From contig NZ_CP063195.1 of the NCBI RefSeq assembly GCF_028609885.1, positions 62,001 through 126,000 on the forward strand: a stretch of 64,000 nucleotides of DNA. Direction: 5' to 3'. Below, one piece after another: positions 1-8,757 of this stretch (positions within the stretch are counted from its first letter, which is position 1; each line of letters opens with the position of its first letter). Below the pieces are notes generated by a model. It saw only the letters and a program-made list of their open reading frames with translations. It ran no database searches and had not been told where the DNA came from. The position numbers and the translations under genes are program-made. This stretch comes from Corynebacterium jeikeium. Lineage in GTDB: Bacteria > Actinomycetota > Actinomycetes > Mycobacteriales > Mycobacteriaceae.

Positions 1-1161
1 GCCCACAACACAGACGCCATCCACGCAGGCTACGAGCCCGACGAGTTCATGGGCTCCATCAACATTCCGATCTACGCTTCCACCACGTTCGCCCAGAACG
101 CGCCGAACGATCTGCGCGGAGGCTACGAATACGGGCGCGTGGCGAACCCCACTGTCGACTCGCTGGCCCGTACAATCGCCGCCCTCGAGGGGGGCGAGCA
201 CGGTCGCGTGTACTCCTCGGGCATGGCCGCCACCGACCACCTGCTGCGCGTGCTTTTGCGCCCCGGCGACCATCTGATCATGGGGCACGACGCTTACGGC
301 GGCACGTATCGCCTGATCGCCACGGTATTCAAGGACTGGAACGTGGACTTCACCGTGGTTGATACGACAGACCCCGAGGCCGTCCGTGCGGCGCTGACCC
401 CGAAGACGAAGCTGGTGTGGCTGGAGACCCCTACGAATCCACTGCTCGCTGTAACTGACATCGCCGCCATCGCCGAGGTGCTCGCCGACGAGTTTGGTAG
501 TGACGCCCCCACGCGCCCGAAGCTGATCGTGGATAACACCTTCTGCAGCCCCTACCTGCAGCGCCCCCTGGACCACGGCGCGGACGTGGTGCTGCACTCC
601 ACCACGAAGTACATCGGTGGGCACTCCGATGTGGTCGGCGGTGCGATCGTCAGCAACGACGCACAGCTGGACGAGGATCTGGACTTCCTACTCGGCGGTG
701 CCGGCCCGATTGCCTCGCCTTTCGATGCCTACCTGAATGCCCGTGGTCTGAAGACCCTGGGGGTGCGCATGGACCGCCACTGCTCGAATGCGCAGGCTAT
801 TGCTGAATATCTGGAAGAGCGGGAGGAAGTCGCCACCGTCCTGTACCCCGGCTTGCCGCAGCATCCAGGCCACGAGGTGGCCAAGCGCCAGTCCACCGGC
901 AAGGGGTTTGGTGGCATGATCTCCGTACGCTTCCACTCTGAGGAGGCGGCACTGAAGTTCTGCCAGGCCACCAAGCTGATCTGCCTGGCGGAGTCGCTGG
1001 GTGGCGTGGAATCTCTGCTGGAACACCCAGCGACGATGACTCACCAGTCGGTTGCGGGATCCCAGCTGGAGGTTCCGCGCGACCTGGTGCGCATTTCCAT
1101 TGGTATTGAGGATCTGGAGGATCTGCTCGCAGATGTCGCGCAGGCTCTGGAACAGCTTTAA
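1..1161 (+). CDS. metB: Cystathionine gamma-synthase, 5' end outside window
   Basis: PLP-dependent trans-sulfuration enzyme that condenses an O-acylhomoserine with cysteine to cystathionine on the way to methionine. The reading frame is open from base 1 and the first residues (DAIHAGYEPDE) are already conserved family sequence, so only a few N-terminal codons are missing. The PLP-lysine motif STTKYIGGHSD, the substrate-site segment YEYGRVANPT, and the C-terminal ESLGGVESL / HPATMTH / RISIGIED blocks are all present. The Cys/Met metabolism family is firm. The choice of gamma-synthase over gamma-lyase or O-acetylhomoserine sulfhydrylase rests on overall resemblance and is less certain. The next gene starts 12 bp downstream. 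Confidence 0.88.
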   Translation, partial: AHNTDAIHAGYEPDEFMGSINIPIYASTTFAQNAPNDLRGGYEYGRVANPTVDSLARTIAALEGGEHGRVYSSGMAATDHLLRVLLRPGDHLIMGHDAYGGTYRLIATVFKDWNVDFTVVDTTDPEAVRAALTPKTKLVWLETPTNPLLAVTDIAAIAEVLADEFGSDAPTRPKLIVDNTFCSPYLQRPLDHGADVVLHSTTKYIGGHSDVVGGAIVSNDAQLDEDLDFLLGGAGPIASPFDAYLNARGLKTLGVRMDRHCSNAQAIAEYLEEREEVATVLYPGLPQHPGHEVAKRQSTGKGFGGMISVRFHSEEAALKFCQATKLICLAESLGGVESLLEHPATMTHQSVAGSQLEVPRDLVRISIGIEDLEDLLADVAQALEQL

Positions 1162-1173
1162 AATACGGGGCTT

Positions 1174-1590
1174 ATGAAGTCCTTTTCTCCTTCCAAGTCC
1201 CTCACCGCCCTAGCCACCGCAAGCGCCCTAGCCGTCAGCGCCATCGCAGCCACCCCGGCGCAGGCCATTGCCCCGTCCGAGGGCAAGGGCTCCAGCACCG
1301 CCCCGATCACCCAGCCCGTCGACCCGGACTTCAATCCGAACAACCCGCAGGCCACTAACGAGGGCTCGTTGGCCGGCAGTATTGAAGCCGCGAACCCGGG
1401 GGCCGAATGGTTACTGAAAACCTTCCCTCTGGGCAGCACCGACCCCGCAGGTTCCCTGGGTAAAGATGCACCGCCGATCGCAGGCATCCTGGCCTGGGTC
1501 GGCGGTGTCTTAGGTGCGGTTGCCCTGGGCGCGGCGGTGGCTGGGGGCTACCAGTATGCCGTGCAGCAGGGCTGGATCAAGCCGCTGTAG
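1174..1590 (+). CDS. Small secreted protein with C-terminal hydrophobic anchor
   Basis: 138-aa protein of no recognised family. A typical Sec signal peptide covers about residues 1-31 (MKSF...TPAQA, with an Ala-x-Ala cleavage site). A polar Pro/Asn-rich middle follows, and then one strongly hydrophobic Gly/Ala-rich segment at about residues 108-130 (GILAWVGGVLGAVALG) before a short charged end. That layout suggests an exported protein held in the membrane by its C-terminus. It lies 12 bp after metB on the same strand, so it may be co-transcribed, but nothing ties it to methionine synthesis. Function unknown. Confidence 0.62.
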   Translation: MKSFSPSKSLTALATASALAVSAIAATPAQAIAPSEGKGSSTAPITQPVDPDFNPNNPQATNEGSLAGSIEAANPGAEWLLKTFPLGSTDPAGSLGKDAPPIAGILAWVGGVLGAVALGAAVAGGYQYAVQQGWIKPL

Positions 1591-1594
1591 GGGG

Positions 1595-2659
1595 TTAGGC
1601 GTCCTCGCTCACGCCGGAGTAACCAAGCTCGTCGAATACCTGCTTGACCTCGCCGGGCTTCGGGGCGATGAGCTTGGACTCTAGAACGATATTCTTGTCC
1701 TTGTTGAAGATGAACACGATCGTGTTGCCCCGTTCCTTCACATAACCGGCATACTCGTTCGACTTATCGTTGACGATCGTTGCGCCGCCATCCTTGAATT
1801 CCTTCTCCTTGACCTCGACGTACTCCTTGTCGCTGATGAAGTCCACGTTCCAGTAGGCCCAGCCCGAACCCCGCACGCCCTTACAGTTCGCGCCGGTCAT
1901 CTTTCGGGACTTCTTGGAGGAGTCGTAGTAGTTCAGGGTGAAGGTTCCGTCTTGGCACTTATTAACGAGGTCGTTGACCTTCTCCGGCATTGCATCCTTG
2001 TACGTCGCGGGGAGGGAATCATCCGGGCCGCCGACGTCGCCCCTCTTTGCTGCGGAGGAGCTGGGTGCACTCGAAGTCTCGGAGGAGGTGGACTCTTCGG
2101 AGCTCTCTTCGGTGGATTCCTCGCTGCTTTCCGACGTGGTTTCTTCGGTGGATTCATCGGCGCCCTCGGACTTGGAGGTCGAGGTCTCGTCGGAGCCGGA
2201 TCCTTCGTCATCCTTTGCCAATAGGAAGTAACCGCCTACTGCGAGGGCAATGACGACAGCAAGGGCAACGATGATGCCGATAACCTTTCCGGTGCCCCCG
2301 CCGTTTCCGCCGGAGTTGAAGTTTTGACCGTAAGAGCTGGCGGCACCGCCAGCGAAGGGGTTCTGGCCCGGCTGGCCGGGCTGTCCGGACTGACCGTAGC
2401 CGCCCTGGTTAAAAGGGTTCTGCCCAGGCTGACCATTGGCACCGGGCTGGCCGTACCCGCCTTGCGGACCGGGCTGGCCATATCCCCCGGGCTGCGGCTG
2501 CTGTGCGCCATACTGCTGGCCGCCCTGCGGCTGGTTCTGGTTTGCGCCCCACTGGGTGGTCTCGTCACCTGGGTTGGATGAACCGTTGTTGAAGGGGTTG
2601 TTCTCCCCGTTATTGCCGCCCTGGTTGGGCTGGTTATCAAAGGGATTGTTGTTCGTCAT
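1595..2659 (-). CDS. Gly/Gln/Pro-rich single-pass membrane protein, paralogue A
   Basis: 354 aa. Residues 1 to about 122 are low-complexity (Gly, Gln, Asn, Pro) with repeated GGYGQPG-like units. One transmembrane helix follows at about 127-149 (VIGIIVALAVVIALAVGGYF), then an acidic Ser/Thr/Glu linker (about 152-210). The C-terminal domain of roughly 140 aa contains two cysteines (NKCQDG and ANCKGV) that may form a disulfide. The topology suggests a cytoplasmic disordered N-terminus and an exported C-terminal domain; this is inference. The next gene upstream encodes a same-architecture paralogue. An AAGGA ribosome binding site lies 10 nt before the ATG. Function unknown. Confidence 0.7.
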   Translation of the reverse strand: MTNNNPFDNQPNQGGNNGENNPFNNGSSNPGDETTQWGANQNQPQGGQQYGAQQPQPGGYGQPGPQGGYGQPGANGQPGQNPFNQGGYGQSGQPGQPGQNPFAGGAASSYGQNFNSGGNGGGTGKVIGIIVALAVVIALAVGGYFLLAKDDEGSGSDETSTSKSEGADESTEETTSESSEESTEESSEESTSSETSSAPSSSAAKRGDVGGPDDSLPATYKDAMPEKVNDLVNKCQDGTFTLNYYDSSKKSRKMTGANCKGVRGSGWAYWNVDFISDKEYVEVKEKEFKDGGATIVNDKSNEYAGYVKERGNTIVFIFNKDKNIVLESKLIAPKPGEVKQVFDELGYSGVSEDA

Positions 2660-2722
2660 GAGGGGTAGTTCCTTAAAACTCTAGAAACGTCGATTTCGGC
2701 TTTTCGGGCTCGGGGAGCAAAT

Positions 2723-2748
2723 GGCGCCCTCGCTGTATGAGGGGCGCC
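2723..2748 (-). terminator. GC-rich inverted repeat between the paralogues
   Basis: Arms GGCGCCCTC and GAGGGGCGCC pair with one bulged G around an 8-nt loop. It lies about 120 bp past the stop of paralogue B and upstream of paralogue A, both on the minus strand. There is only a weak T-run, so it may be a partial terminator or a regulatory hairpin. Confidence 0.35.
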
Positions 2749-2867
2749 TTCCCGCGGCGCTCAGTAGGTCGAATGGCGCGACCCCCGCGGGATGTTCCGT
2801 TTCGCTATTCTCCTACCGATTTAGGGGGGGATAACGGGGGGAGAGATAAATCTCCTTTGCGATGATA

Positions 2868-3893
2868 CTAAGGCTTCTTGTAGCCCAGCTGGGTGAGGGC
2901 CTCTTGCAGGGTGGACTCGTCTTCGAAGTACATCTTGGTCTCCATGGCGATGCCCTTGGACTTATTCATTACGAAGACGAACGGCTTGGAGCCATCAATG
3001 AGGTAGCCTGCGAAGTTGTTCGGGTCATCAGACCAAATCTCAGCGCCCTTCTTCTTTACGTAGTCCATCTCTTCGGGGATGAACTTCGCATCACTAACGA
3101 AGTCCACCTTCTTGAACTCCCAGGCGGAGTCCCATACGCCGGTGCACTGCATGCCCTTCACCTTGCGGTTGTTATCGCGGGCTAGCTCGTAGGTGCCGTT
3201 CTTGCAGTCGTACACCAGGTCCTGGATCTTCTTGGGCATCGCGTCGGCGTAGGTCTTGTCCATCGAATTATCCGGGCCGCCAATATCGCCAGCCTTCGCG
3301 GGCTCCTTGGAAGAAGACGAAGTCTCCGAGGTTGAGGATTCCGAGCTGGATTCGGAGGAGCTTTCGCTGCTCTCATCTGACGAGCCGGTCTCTTCGGAGC
3401 TAGACGAAGAGCTGGAGGCATCCGTGCTTTTTTCGTCATCCTTGCCCAGAAGGAAGTAACCACCAACTATCAGGCCGATTACGACAACCGCGGCGACGAT
3501 GATGCCGATGATCTTGCCACCGTTGCCGCCGCCGTTACCTCCGGCACCGCCTGGCTGGCCATAAGCGCCATAGGGCTGCGCATTAAATGGGTTTTGCCCC
3601 GGCTGGCCCTGGTTCTGCCCACTCGGGAACTGCTGATTGCCGTATCCCTGTTGACCGAAGCCTTGCTGGCCATAGCCCTGCTGACTCGGCTGGCCCTGCT
3701 GGCCGTACGCCTGATGACCGTAGCCCTGCTGGCCTGGCTGCCCCTGTTGGCCTTGGTTCTGGCCGCCCGGGAACTGCTGATTTCCGTAGCCCTGTTGACC
3801 AAAGGGATTCTGGGGCTGATTCGGATTCTGGCCTGGGTTGTTCTGGGAACCGTCTCCGGATCCGGGGTAACCGCCTCCGTAGTTATTAGTCAT
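2868..3893 (-). CDS. Gly/Gln-rich single-pass membrane protein, paralogue B
   Basis: 341 aa with the same layout as paralogue A. The N-terminus is low-complexity with many GQQGYG-type repeats (about residues 1-125). A transmembrane helix lies at about 129-151 (IIGIIVAAVVVIGLIVGGYF), followed by a Ser/Glu tract (about 155-200) and a C-terminal domain. Shared landmarks in that domain are GDIGGPD (GDVGGPD in A), QDLVYDCKNGTY (NDLVNKCQDGTF in A) and MQCTGV (ANCKGV in A), so both cysteines are conserved. The sequences otherwise differ a lot, implying an old duplication. Ribosome binding site AAGGAA precedes the ATG. Function unknown; the repeats resemble prion-like, phase-separating sequence. Confidence 0.7.
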   Translation of the reverse strand: MTNNYGGGYPGSGDGSQNNPGQNPNQPQNPFGQQGYGNQQFPGGQNQGQQGQPGQQGYGHQAYGQQGQPSQQGYGQQGFGQQGYGNQQFPSGQNQGQPGQNPFNAQPYGAYGQPGGAGGNGGGNGGKIIGIIVAAVVVIGLIVGGYFLLGKDDEKSTDASSSSSSSEETGSSDESSESSSESSSESSTSETSSSSKEPAKAGDIGGPDNSMDKTYADAMPKKIQDLVYDCKNGTYELARDNNRKVKGMQCTGVWDSAWEFKKVDFVSDAKFIPEEMDYVKKKGAEIWSDDPNNFAGYLIDGSKPFVFVMNKSKGIAMETKMYFEDESTLQEALTQLGYKKP

Positions 3894-4025
3894 AAGAATT
3901 CCTTAAGGGTATGCCATAACCTTTGCTAACGGAAAAGGTTAATGCATAGCTTTCTCTATTGCAGTGTTCTGCAGGGATTGCCTCCAGCCAAAACTAAACA
4001 GCCCCCGCGGCCTGTGCTTGGTCGC

Positions 4026-4031
4026 TACATT
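4026..4031 (+). promoter_or_regulatory. Putative -10 element for a leaderless SDR transcript
   Basis: TACATT fits TANNNT and ends exactly 7 nt before the ATG at 4039. No clear ribosome binding site is present. No good -35 element was seen. Confidence 0.35.
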
Positions 4032-4038
4032 GGAATTC

Positions 4039-4845
4039 ATGAGTTCTACTAATGCAGAGTTCACGAATGCACAGGCCACGAATGCACAGGCTACGTCCAC
4101 CCCACCCACCAACTCCCGCGTCGCCGTCGTCACCGGCGCGAGTGCGGGCATCGGCGAGGCTACCGCGAAGCTGTTGGCCGCCGATGGTTGGCACGTGGTG
4201 CTGGCCGCGCGCCGTGCAGAAAAGTTAGAGCAGGTAGCGCAAGCGATCGCTCAGGAGGGCGGTAAGGCTACGCCTCTTGTGCTCGATGTGACGGATAGGG
4301 CGTCAATAGATAACTTCACCGCAGCGCTAGCCGAGCTGACGGGCTCCAAGATAGACCTACTGGTCAACAACGCAGGTGGCGCGCGGGGGCTCGATCCTGT
4401 GCTGGAAGCCGATCCGGAGGATTGGCGCTGGATGTTCGAGGCGAACGTGATGGGCACCCTGGAAGTCACGCGCGCACTATTCGATCAGCTGCAGGTGGCG
4501 GACGCGCCGCAGGTTATCAATGTGGTTTCCGTCGCCGGTCGCGGCGCCTACCGCGGGGGTGCGGGTTACAACGCGGCGAAGTTCGGGCAGACCGCGCTTA
4601 CCGACGTGATGCGCATGGAATTCGCCGAGGCGGGCGTGCGCGTATGCCAGGTCGATCCGGGCCGGGTGGCCACTGACTTCAGCCTGAACCGCTTCAAGGG
4701 CGATGCCGAGCGCGCCGAGGAGGTTTACGCGGATAAGCTAAACCTGCAGGCAGAGGACATCGGCGAGGCTATCCGCTGGGTCGCGGATCGCCCCCGCCAC
4801 ATGGACGTGGAGTCCATCATGATCCGCCCGCTCGACCAGGTCTAA
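4039..4845 (+). CDS. SDR-family NAD(P)-dependent oxidoreductase
   Basis: 268-aa short-chain dehydrogenase/reductase. After about 25 polar Asn/Thr/Gln-rich residues comes the Rossmann fold with the cofactor motif TGASAGIGEAT, the structural NNAGG motif, and the catalytic YNAAK (Tyr-x-x-x-Lys) preceded by a serine in NVVSVAGRG. The sequence resembles the YdfG-like 3-hydroxy acid dehydrogenase branch, but the substrate cannot be read from sequence. Longer starts exist upstream (from 3964), but the ATG at 4039 sits 7 nt after a -10-like TACATT and begins the ordinary length for the family. The N-terminal tail repeats FTNAQ/ATNAQAT. Confidence 0.83.
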   Translation: MSSTNAEFTNAQATNAQATSTPPTNSRVAVVTGASAGIGEATAKLLAADGWHVVLAARRAEKLEQVAQAIAQEGGKATPLVLDVTDRASIDNFTAALAELTGSKIDLLVNNAGGARGLDPVLEADPEDWRWMFEANVMGTLEVTRALFDQLQVADAPQVINVVSVAGRGAYRGGAGYNAAKFGQTALTDVMRMEFAEAGVRVCQVDPGRVATDFSLNRFKGDAERAEEVYADKLNLQAEDIGEAIRWVADRPRHMDVESIMIRPLDQV

Positions 4846-4906
4846 GATTTGGCGCTCGGGATGCTCGGCGGGTCAGTCTCGCCGGGCTAACCCCGGCAAC
4901 CAGGAG

Positions 4907-5224
4907 CTACTGGAAGGTGACGGCGGTGCCGGTCGCGCTGACCATCACCATGCCGCCCTGCCCCAGGGACTCGTAGTCCACGTCCACGCCGACGATGCCG
5001 TGCGCGCCCATCTCCAGCGCGCGATCCACCATCTCCTTCAGCGCGGTCTCGCGGGCCTGCAGGATCTCGCCCTCGTATGCGGAGGAGCGGCCACCGGTGA
5101 TGTTGCGGAAGCCCGCGCCGATGTCCTTGAACATGTTGATACCGGCAACCGTCTCGCCCGAGACGATGCGCAGGTACTGGCCGATGGTGTGGCCCTCGAC
5201 GTTGTTGGTGGTAGTGACGATCAT
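4907..5224 (-). CDS. YbjQ / UPF0145 family protein
   Basis: 105 aa, full length for this small family (often called heavy-metal-binding domain protein, although the role is not established). Diagnostic segments are MIVTTTNNVEG at the N-terminus, the SGETVAGINMFKDIGAGFRN block, SSAYEGE, and the C-terminal HGIVGVDVDYE followed by MVMVSATGTAV. These proteins form pentameric rings in structural studies. It is convergent with the SDR gene and shows no link to it. A TATAGT -10-like element reads leftward at about 5293, giving a leader of about 60 nt. Confidence 0.8.
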   Translation of the reverse strand: MIVTTTNNVEGHTIGQYLRIVSGETVAGINMFKDIGAGFRNITGGRSSAYEGEILQARETALKEMVDRALEMGAHGIVGVDVDYESLGQGGMVMVSATGTAVTFQ

Positions 5225-5332
5225 GGCGTTGCTGGCCTTTCTGCGAGTTTTTCTTATTGACGCCCACGTCGGCAGTGGGCGCGCTTATGCAACTGACTAT
5301 AGAGGACTGCGTGGGCTGCGCGCCTGAAAACT

Positions 5333-8236
5333 TCAGTTGGTGGAGGGGTGGCGAGTGAAGTACTCGTAAAGACCCGGGGAAACGGGTTGCATCAGGTCTA
5401 GGCGCATATTCACGATCGGCATTGGCTTCTTAGCTGTTGGAATGGTGGTTTCTACCGCATCACGGGAATGAGCTTGGCCTAGGTAGTGAAAGTCGTTTCC
5501 TTCGGCATCGTCCTTTTTAACGAAGACTTCTAGAGCATATTCGCCGGAGACAATACGCTGCTCAATTTTGCTGTTTAGGCGTCGGTTGGACTTTGAGAAC
5601 CAGCTGATTACTGATGGGCTATCGAACTTATCCTCGTACTTAGTGGAATCCGAAACATCGTCAGCCTTGTGATAGGTGATGAAAATCGGGCACGTCTTCG
5701 TATCTTCGTTAGCGGCGTATCCATACATGGTGGAATACTGGTTGTTTTCCCAGTTCAGCATGCGGCAGACATCTTTGCGGGAATATTGTTTACCGGGGAG
5801 CATGCGTCCCTGAAATGCGTAGGACTCGCGATTGGTGCACAGACCGGTCTCGATGGAATCGCGTACGTGATGGGCAAAAAGAGACGAAGAGTCGTAATTA
5901 TTCCGCAGCTTCTTGCTGATTGTGAAGATGTCTTTCTCAAAAGTAGCGAGAGGGAGATTGCCATATTTGGCTTTCTCATTCTGCGTGAAGAAGCTTAAGT
6001 CCAAAATCCTGGAGACAGACTTCAGCGTAAGAGTGTCCAAACCCTGTTCTGCTTGTCGCGGACTGTAACGCTTCAATAGCGCGCGGAGATCCTCCACAGA
6101 AACTCGATCCTGTTCAAGCAGCTGTCTTAGGAGTAGGAGTTCGTGCGGCCTTAGGCCATTGAGCAGCTCATTGTCGAGAAATGTAAGGAAAGCGCTTTGC
6201 TCCGTGGATGGGACTTGGGTTTCCTTCTTCGCACGGATGAGGAAGTCCCAGTAGTTGGCAGATTTCGCCGTAGCGATGATCGTGGGTTGAACGGTGTCCT
6301 GAATGGCAAAGTCTATACGCCAGGGCTGGCGCCCCAGCCGAAACTCCAAGTCGGAGAATGACTGCTTCAGCTGGTGGAGAGTATCCAGGCTGGTCTGAGC
6401 CAGACTTTCGAGAACCCGCTGTTCGGAAATCTTGTCGAAACTAATGCTGCTGATTCCGGCGATAGAGCCTGATTCGTCGGCATCACGCAAGCGTTTGCGG
6501 ATAACGTCCTTATTCAAGGAGCTATCTCCAAATAGGGCAATCGGAACTAGGAAATTGTTCTTGTAATTGCCGATGAAATCGATCACTCGGAGGTGATCCT
6601 TGCCGTCCGCTTTGCGCAGTCCGCGGCCGAGTTGTTGAGTAAAAATAATGGAGGACTCGGTATTCCGCAGCATCACCACTTGGTTAACAGCTGGAATGTC
6701 GATGCCCTCGTTGAAGATGTCGACGGTCAGCACATAGTCCAACTCGCCATCCTCGAGTTCCTTGATTACGGCGTTGCGGGTCTGTGGGGAATCCTTGCCG
6801 GTTAGTGCCTTGGTGCGAAGACGATGGCCGAAAACTGATTCTTCATTGAGCAAGGTGGAAAGCTCCGTCGCTTCCTTTCGCGACGAGCAAAACATGAGGC
6901 CCGTGACCTTATCCGCTCGACCGTAGATGGTGAGCATTTCACGTAGATGCTTGACTCGCTCGGTGGAGAGCAGTTTCGATAGCGAGCTCGTTTCTTCAAT
7001 AGTTTTTCCCTGTTCATCGATGTAATCCGTTACACCGTAGTAGCTGAACGGTGCAAGCATCTTTGATTCCAGGGCTTTCTGAAGACGGATCTCGTAGGCG
7101 ACGTTGTAGTCAAAGAGTTCAAAGACGTTAAAGCCGTCGGTACGTTCCGGCGTCGCCGTAAGGCCCAAGAGAAAAGCGGGTTGGAAGTGTTCCAAAGTGC
7201 GTAAGTAAGTTTCGGCGCCGGCGCGGTGGACTTCGTCGACGATGATGAAGTCAAACGCAGCAGGATCGAAATCTTGCAGGTTTTCTTCGCGCGACAATGA
7301 TTGGATGCTGGCGAAAACGTACCTGCGGTCTTGCTGGCGTGTTGAACCGACGAGCTTTCCGAAGTCTTCCGCGGGAGCTTCCAGCACTTTTTGGAACTCC
7401 AGAATTGCTTTGTCGAGAATCTGCTCGCGGTGAACGATAAACAGCATTCTTTCGGGCTTCGCCTCGCGGACGCTCAATGCAGCGAGAATCGTCTTTCCCG
7501 TACCGGTCGCAGAGATCACTACAGCGCGCCGGGCATTTGATTCCCGGATTTGCTTAATCTTCTCGAGGGCTTCCGACTGCATAGCGTTAGGCCGAATGCG
7601 GCCGACGGGAATAACTTCGCCACTCTCGCCCAAGAGCTTGTTGCGCTGAGGAACCGGCTTCCATGACTCTTCGTAGCTTTCGATCCACTCGGCAGTCAGT
7701 GGTTTGGAACGTTCCTCTAGGCGCGCGACTGCGTCACGAACCTGTAGGGCAATGTCACCATCCGGCATGGCCGAGAAGCGCACATTCCATTCCGTGTTGC
7801 TGATCAGGGCATTCCGGGTGAGATTCGAGCTACCAATGATCGCTGTGGTGCCGTCGGCATGCTCGAAAACATAGCCTTTACTGTGGAAGGCATCGACTGA
7901 ATCCTTAAGGACTCTGACCTCCACATTTCCCAGTTGAAGAAGCTCTTTGAAGACAGCAGGCTCATTGAACTGAAGATAGGTTGAGGTGATGATTCGGCCA
8001 CGGCCCTCGAAGTTGAGCAGGTCCTGTTTCAAGAGGGCTAATGCGGAGGAGGTGATGAAGGCGATTGAAAAGTCGAAACTTTGCGCGCTCTTCAGCTCGT
8101 GCTTGATCGCGCGGAGCATGTCGTTGTTTTCGGTATTCGCAATCAGCGTTGGGTTAAAAACCTGATTGGATTGAATTTTCCGATCCAGATAACCGAAGGC
8201 TGTATCTAGGCCCACCTTCGAATCGAAAACCGACAT
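5333..8236 (-). CDS. PLD nuclease - DEAD/DEAH helicase - DUF3427 protein
   Basis: 967-aa multidomain enzyme. Residues about 1-190 form a phospholipase-D-like nuclease domain (HSKGYVF near 117, then GSSNLT near 134). Residues about 210-560 are an SF2 helicase: motif I SATGTGKT (near 242), motif II DEVH (near 333), motif III-like TATPERTDG (near 360) and motif VI QQLGRGLRKADG (near 535). The remaining roughly 380 residues match DUF3427, which accompanies this helicase type. A DNA repair, restriction or anti-phage role is plausible but unproven. The ATG has AAAGGGA upstream. The gene lies 25 bp after a Nudix gene on the same strand, forming a likely operon, and is visibly less G+C-rich than its neighbours. 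Confidence 0.85.
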   Translation of the reverse strand: MSVFDSKVGLDTAFGYLDRKIQSNQVFNPTLIANTENNDMLRAIKHELKSAQSFDFSIAFITSSALALLKQDLLNFEGRGRIITSTYLQFNEPAVFKELLQLGNVEVRVLKDSVDAFHSKGYVFEHADGTTAIIGSSNLTRNALISNTEWNVRFSAMPDGDIALQVRDAVARLEERSKPLTAEWIESYEESWKPVPQRNKLLGESGEVIPVGRIRPNAMQSEALEKIKQIRESNARRAVVISATGTGKTILAALSVREAKPERMLFIVHREQILDKAILEFQKVLEAPAEDFGKLVGSTRQQDRRYVFASIQSLSREENLQDFDPAAFDFIIVDEVHRAGAETYLRTLEHFQPAFLLGLTATPERTDGFNVFELFDYNVAYEIRLQKALESKMLAPFSYYGVTDYIDEQGKTIEETSSLSKLLSTERVKHLREMLTIYGRADKVTGLMFCSSRKEATELSTLLNEESVFGHRLRTKALTGKDSPQTRNAVIKELEDGELDYVLTVDIFNEGIDIPAVNQVVMLRNTESSIIFTQQLGRGLRKADGKDHLRVIDFIGNYKNNFLVPIALFGDSSLNKDVIRKRLRDADESGSIAGISSISFDKISEQRVLESLAQTSLDTLHQLKQSFSDLEFRLGRQPWRIDFAIQDTVQPTIIATAKSANYWDFLIRAKKETQVPSTEQSAFLTFLDNELLNGLRPHELLLLRQLLEQDRVSVEDLRALLKRYSPRQAEQGLDTLTLKSVSRILDLSFFTQNEKAKYGNLPLATFEKDIFTISKKLRNNYDSSSLFAHHVRDSIETGLCTNRESYAFQGRMLPGKQYSRKDVCRMLNWENNQYSTMYGYAANEDTKTCPIFITYHKADDVSDSTKYEDKFDSPSVISWFSKSNRRLNSKIEQRIVSGEYALEVFVKKDDAEGNDFHYLGQAHSRDAVETTIPTAKKPMPIVNMRLDLMQPVSPGLYEYFTRHPSTN

Positions 8237-8261
8237 GCTAGTCCCTTTAAATCGCGGCTAT

Positions 8262-8654
8262 CTAGCTGAGTTTCTGAACGATCTTTTGGACGGCTGGGAT
8301 GTCAGCCGGGGCCCACTCGAGATCGAGGAGATCGCTAACGCTAACCCACCGAATTTCCGCATGTTCCGTGATTTGGGGATCCTCGCCGTTAAGGGTGCAG
8401 AAGAACGTGCTGAGGATTACGGTGCCGAAGCCGTAGTTGTGCTCGGTCGTTTCGACATGGTCGCCCACGATCGCGTCGCACAGGAGCTCTTCTTTAAGCT
8501 CGCGTCGCAGAGCTTCGACAGGGGCTTCGCCTGGCTCAATCTTGCCACCGGGAAATTCCCACATCAGTGGAAGAGACATGGATTCGCTGCGCTGGGCTGC
8601 CAGAACTTTGCCATCGCGGACAAGAACAGCACCGACTACGTTGATCCTTTTCAC
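8262..8654 (-). CDS. Nudix hydrolase, MutT-like (d)NTP pyrophosphohydrolase
   Basis: 130 aa. The full Nudix box is visible (GGKIEPGE, then seven residues, then RELKEEL), giving the metal-binding glutamates that cleave nucleoside triphosphates or related nucleotides. The N-terminus (KRINVVGAVLVRDGKVLAAQR) is typical of MutT-type sanitising enzymes. The start is a GTG with a good GGAGG site 7 nt upstream. It is the first gene of a two-gene unit with the PLD-helicase; a nucleotide-processing role next to a DNA helicase/nuclease is suggestive but not proven. It is divergent from the sirtuin gene, about 100 bp away. Confidence 0.85.
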   Translation of the reverse strand: MKRINVVGAVLVRDGKVLAAQRSESMSLPLMWEFPGGKIEPGEAPVEALRRELKEELLCDAIVGDHVETTEHNYGFGTVILSTFFCTLNGEDPQITEHAEIRWVSVSDLLDLEWAPADIPAVQKIVQKLS

Positions 8655-8757
8655 TCATCTACCTCCAGCGCGTCGAAACTTTTTCGTAGCCTACCAGGCA
8701 ATCTTCTTTTACGCCGGCTAGGCTTTTGAGCTTAACTATTCCAGCTAGGGTGGGGGC

